Assembly (NCBI GenBank): GCA_937896305.1
Contig: CALBND010000101.1
Location: forward strand, 1-8,871
Source: an uncultured Actinomycetes bacterium
GTDB lineage: Bacteria > Actinomycetota > Actinomycetes > S36-B12 > UBA5976
Reading direction: 5' to 3'
Length of the DNA: 8,871 nt
This document shows positions 7,167 to 8,871 of the stretch, one piece after another. The number at the start of each line of letters is the position of its first letter. The first letter of the stretch is position 1. The position numbers and the translations under genes were made by a program. The notes below the pieces were generated by a model. It searched no databases, had not been told where the DNA came from, and was given only the letters and a program-made list of their open reading frames with translations.

Positions 7167-7172
7167 AGTCAT

Positions 7173-7868
7173 ATGTCAAAAGCATCATTAGAAAAAAAAC
7201 CAAGTGAAGTCGCAGCGATGTTTGATCGAGTTGCAGAAAAATATGACCTCACTAATGATGTTTTAGCTCTGGGTTTAACACATAGATGGCGCAAAGTAAC
7301 CGCTAAAGCAATTGATGCTAAGGCTGGTGAAAAAATTTTAGATCTAGCTGCTGGAACAGGAACAAGCTCTTTAGCGTTTAGTAAAAAAGGCGCACTAGTT
7401 ATTCCTTGTGACTTCTCCTTAGGAATGTTGAGAGAAGGCAATAAACGAGCCCCTCAATTAAATTTTTCAGCAGGTGATGCATTGGCTCTACCTTTTGCTA
7501 ATGAGACCTTCGATGCCGTTTCTATTTCGTTTGGAATTAGAAACGTTCAAGATGTTGACAAGGCACTGAGTGAAATGTTTCGTGTAACTAAACCAGGGGG
7601 ACGCTTAGTTATTTGTGAATTCTCGTCTCCTACTTGGTCATTTTTTAGAAAAATTTATATGGAATATTTGATGAAAGCACTACCTGCAATAGCTAAAAAG
7701 ACTTCTTCAAGCCCTGATGCTTATGTGTATTTAGCCGAATCAATTAGAGCGTGGCCAAATCAAGAAGAGTTTTCCAAGCAGATCCAACAAAGTAGTTGGG
7801 TGGAGGTTACTTGCAAAAACTTAACAGGTGGCATAGTTGCCTTACACAAAGCGAGAAAAGATAAATGA
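7173..7868 (+). CDS. menG: Demethylmenaquinone methyltransferase MenG (UbiE family)
   Basis: SAM-dependent C-methyltransferase that converts demethylmenaquinol to menaquinol, the last step of the core pathway. It is 231 residues, typical of the family. The family N-terminal block VAAMFDRVAEKYD (13-25) and LTHRWRK (35-41) is followed by SAM motif I LDLAAGTGT (56-64), D80 in CDFS, motif II-like GDALALPF (101-108), ISFGIRNVQD (118-127), KPGGRLVICEFSSP (140-153), and the characteristic C-terminal LTGGIVALHKA (217-227). The ATG is the first possible start because an in-frame TGA lies at 7158-7160. The stop overlaps the ATG of the next gene as ATGA, so the two are translationally coupled. A ubiquinone role for a UbiE protein is unlikely here because the whole neighbourhood is the menaquinone pathway. 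Confidence 0.93.
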   Translation: MSKASLEKKPSEVAAMFDRVAEKYDLTNDVLALGLTHRWRKVTAKAIDAKAGEKILDLAAGTGTSSLAFSKKGALVIPCDFSLGMLREGNKRAPQLNFSAGDALALPFANETFDAVSISFGIRNVQDVDKALSEMFRVTKPGGRLVICEFSSPTWSFFRKIYMEYLMKALPAIAKKTSSSPDAYVYLAESIRAWPNQEEFSKQIQQSSWVEVTCKNLTGGIVALHKARKDK

Positions 7869-8871
7869 CAAATACCCAAAACAGTGCAGATGTAATTGTT
7901 GTCGGAGCTGGTCCAGGCGGTGCTGCTACTGCATTTCATCTAGCCAATAGAGGACTAGATGTTTTACTTTTTGAAAAAACTAATTTTCCACGAGAAAAAG
8001 TTTGTGGAGACGGGCTTACTCCAAGAGCGGTTAAGCAAATACTTGATATGGGAATTGAGCCAACAACAGAAAACGGTTGGCTTCGCAATAAAGGTTTACG
8101 AGTCATTGGTGGCGGACATAGATTAGAACTTGATTGGCCAGAAATAGATGGTTTCCCAAATTATGGACTAGTTAGAACTCGATCTGATTTTGATGAAATG
8201 TTAGCTATAACTGCAAAGAATCGTGGTGTTCGATTACATGAAAATACACGCGTCACTGGTCCAATTATTGATGAAAAAACTGGAAGATTAACTGGTGTGA
8301 CAACTAAGAATTCAGATGGTTCAGAAACTAATCATTATTCACAAGTTGTTGTTGCAGCTGATGGAGTTTCAAGTCGTATGGCTTTATCGCTTGGTTTAGC
8401 AAGAAGAGAAGATCGTCCAATGGGTGTTGCAGTTAGAACTTATTACAAAAGCCCAAGAACACATGATAATTATTTAGAATCGTGGTTGGAATTAAAAGAT
8501 CAAAATAAATTATTACCAGGGTATGGTTGGATTTTTGGAATGGGGGATGGAACTTCCAATGTTGGCTTAGGAATTTTAGATTCATCTCCAGTTTTCCAAA
8601 GTATTGACTATAAAGATTTATTAAAACGTTGGCTAGATCAAACACCAGAAGAGTGGGGATTTAGAGACGAAAACATGACACAACAAGTTCGAGGTGCTGC
8701 ATTACCTATGGGATTTAATCGCCAACCTCAATACACCCGCGGCATGATTTTAGTGGGAGATTCAGGAGGAATGGTAAATCCATTCAATGGTGAAGGTATT
8801 GCATACGCAATGGAAACTGGACAAGTAGCAGCTGAAGTAATCGAAAGAGCATTAAAAACTAAGAATGAGGT
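7865..8871 (+). CDS. menJ: Geranylgeranyl-reductase-family flavoprotein, probable menaquinone reductase MenJ (3' end outside window)
   Basis: FAD-dependent oxidoreductase of the geranylgeranyl reductase family; in Mycobacterium the family member MenJ hydrogenates one isoprene unit of the menaquinone tail. The first 335 residues are present; the family is about 400-430, so the C-terminal end is missing. An N-terminal Rossmann motif VVGAGPGGAATA (12-23) with the ribose-binding acid E37 is followed by FPREKVCGDGLTPR (41-54) with the conserved Cys47, VVAADGVSSR near the middle, GYGWIF (219-224), and the second FAD motif GDSGGMVNPFNGEGI (298-312). The family motif YxWxFP reads Y220-G-W222-I-F224-G225 here, so its Pro is Gly, while the following GxG (234-236) is kept at the right spacing. 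The start is fixed by the ATGA overlap with menG. The coupling to menG strongly suggests a quinone-tail role, but a substrate such as geranylgeranyl diphosphate cannot be ruled out from sequence. Confidence 0.82.
   Translation, partial: MTNTQNSADVIVVGAGPGGAATAFHLANRGLDVLLFEKTNFPREKVCGDGLTPRAVKQILDMGIEPTTENGWLRNKGLRVIGGGHRLELDWPEIDGFPNYGLVRTRSDFDEMLAITAKNRGVRLHENTRVTGPIIDEKTGRLTGVTTKNSDGSETNHYSQVVVAADGVSSRMALSLGLARREDRPMGVAVRTYYKSPRTHDNYLESWLELKDQNKLLPGYGWIFGMGDGTSNVGLGILDSSPVFQSIDYKDLLKRWLDQTPEEWGFRDENMTQQVRGAALPMGFNRQPQYTRGMILVGDSGGMVNPFNGEGIAYAMETGQVAAEVIERALKTKNE

Noticed and set aside
7100..7172. Riboswitch or small RNA in the only intergenic region
   Set aside because: Only 73 bp, with promoter-like boxes next to both start codons and no room for a structured leader.
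7169..7441. Minus-strand open frame overlapping the start of menG
   Set aside because: It is antisense to the SAM-binding part of MenG and has no recognisable domain.
8433..8645. Minus-strand open frame inside the menJ-like gene
   Set aside because: It lies opposite a continuous reading frame with family motifs on both sides.

Overview
The window is an almost gap-free menaquinone (vitamin K2) biosynthesis locus. By eye it is AT-rich (G+C in the thirties of percent). The protein signatures are actinobacterial: a short (about 400 aa) MenE, an actinobacterial-type MenC and MenD, a DUF4229-like small membrane protein beside menA, and a MenJ-like side-chain reductase translationally coupled to menG. 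Low G+C, overlapping genes and the near absence of intergenic DNA suggest a genome-streamlined planktonic actinobacterium (for example the Nanopelagicales/acI group or a marine relative). This assignment is inference from style; no rRNA or other marker is present.

Layout. A truncated DUF4229-like gene (+, 1-210) meets menA tail to tail, sharing a 4-bp CTAG. menA and menE (-, 207-2302) overlap by ATGA. Only 6 bp separate the annotated start of menE from the GTG start of menB. menB, menC and menD (+, 2309-5847) follow with gaps of 10 and 4 bp. menD meets menF (-, 5840-7099) tail to tail with an 8-bp overlap. A 73-bp divergent region (7100-7172), the only real intergenic space, holds candidate promoters for menF and for menG. 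menG and a menJ-like gene (+, 7173 to the window end) overlap by ATGA; the last gene is cut by the window edge. There is no gene-free stretch over 300 bases, and I see no RNA gene, mobile element, CRISPR array or convincing terminator.

Pathway. MenF makes isochorismate from chorismate. MenD adds the succinyl semialdehyde unit from 2-oxoglutarate. MenC forms o-succinylbenzoate, MenE activates it to the CoA ester and MenB closes the ring to 1,4-dihydroxy-2-naphthoyl-CoA. MenA prenylates dihydroxynaphthoate, MenG methylates demethylmenaquinol, and the MenJ-like flavoprotein probably saturates part of the isoprenoid tail. MenH (SHCHC synthase) and a DHNA-CoA thioesterase are not in this window.

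The locus is not a novel system as a whole. The points most worth a second look are: MenD carries Ser at all three positions of the arginine cage that binds the feedback inhibitor DHNA in the Mycobacterium tuberculosis enzyme; MenB has the Gly-type (bicarbonate-type) active site rather than the mycobacterial Asp type; the MenJ-like protein has Gly in place of the Pro of the YxWxFP motif; and the divergent start sites look leaderless.
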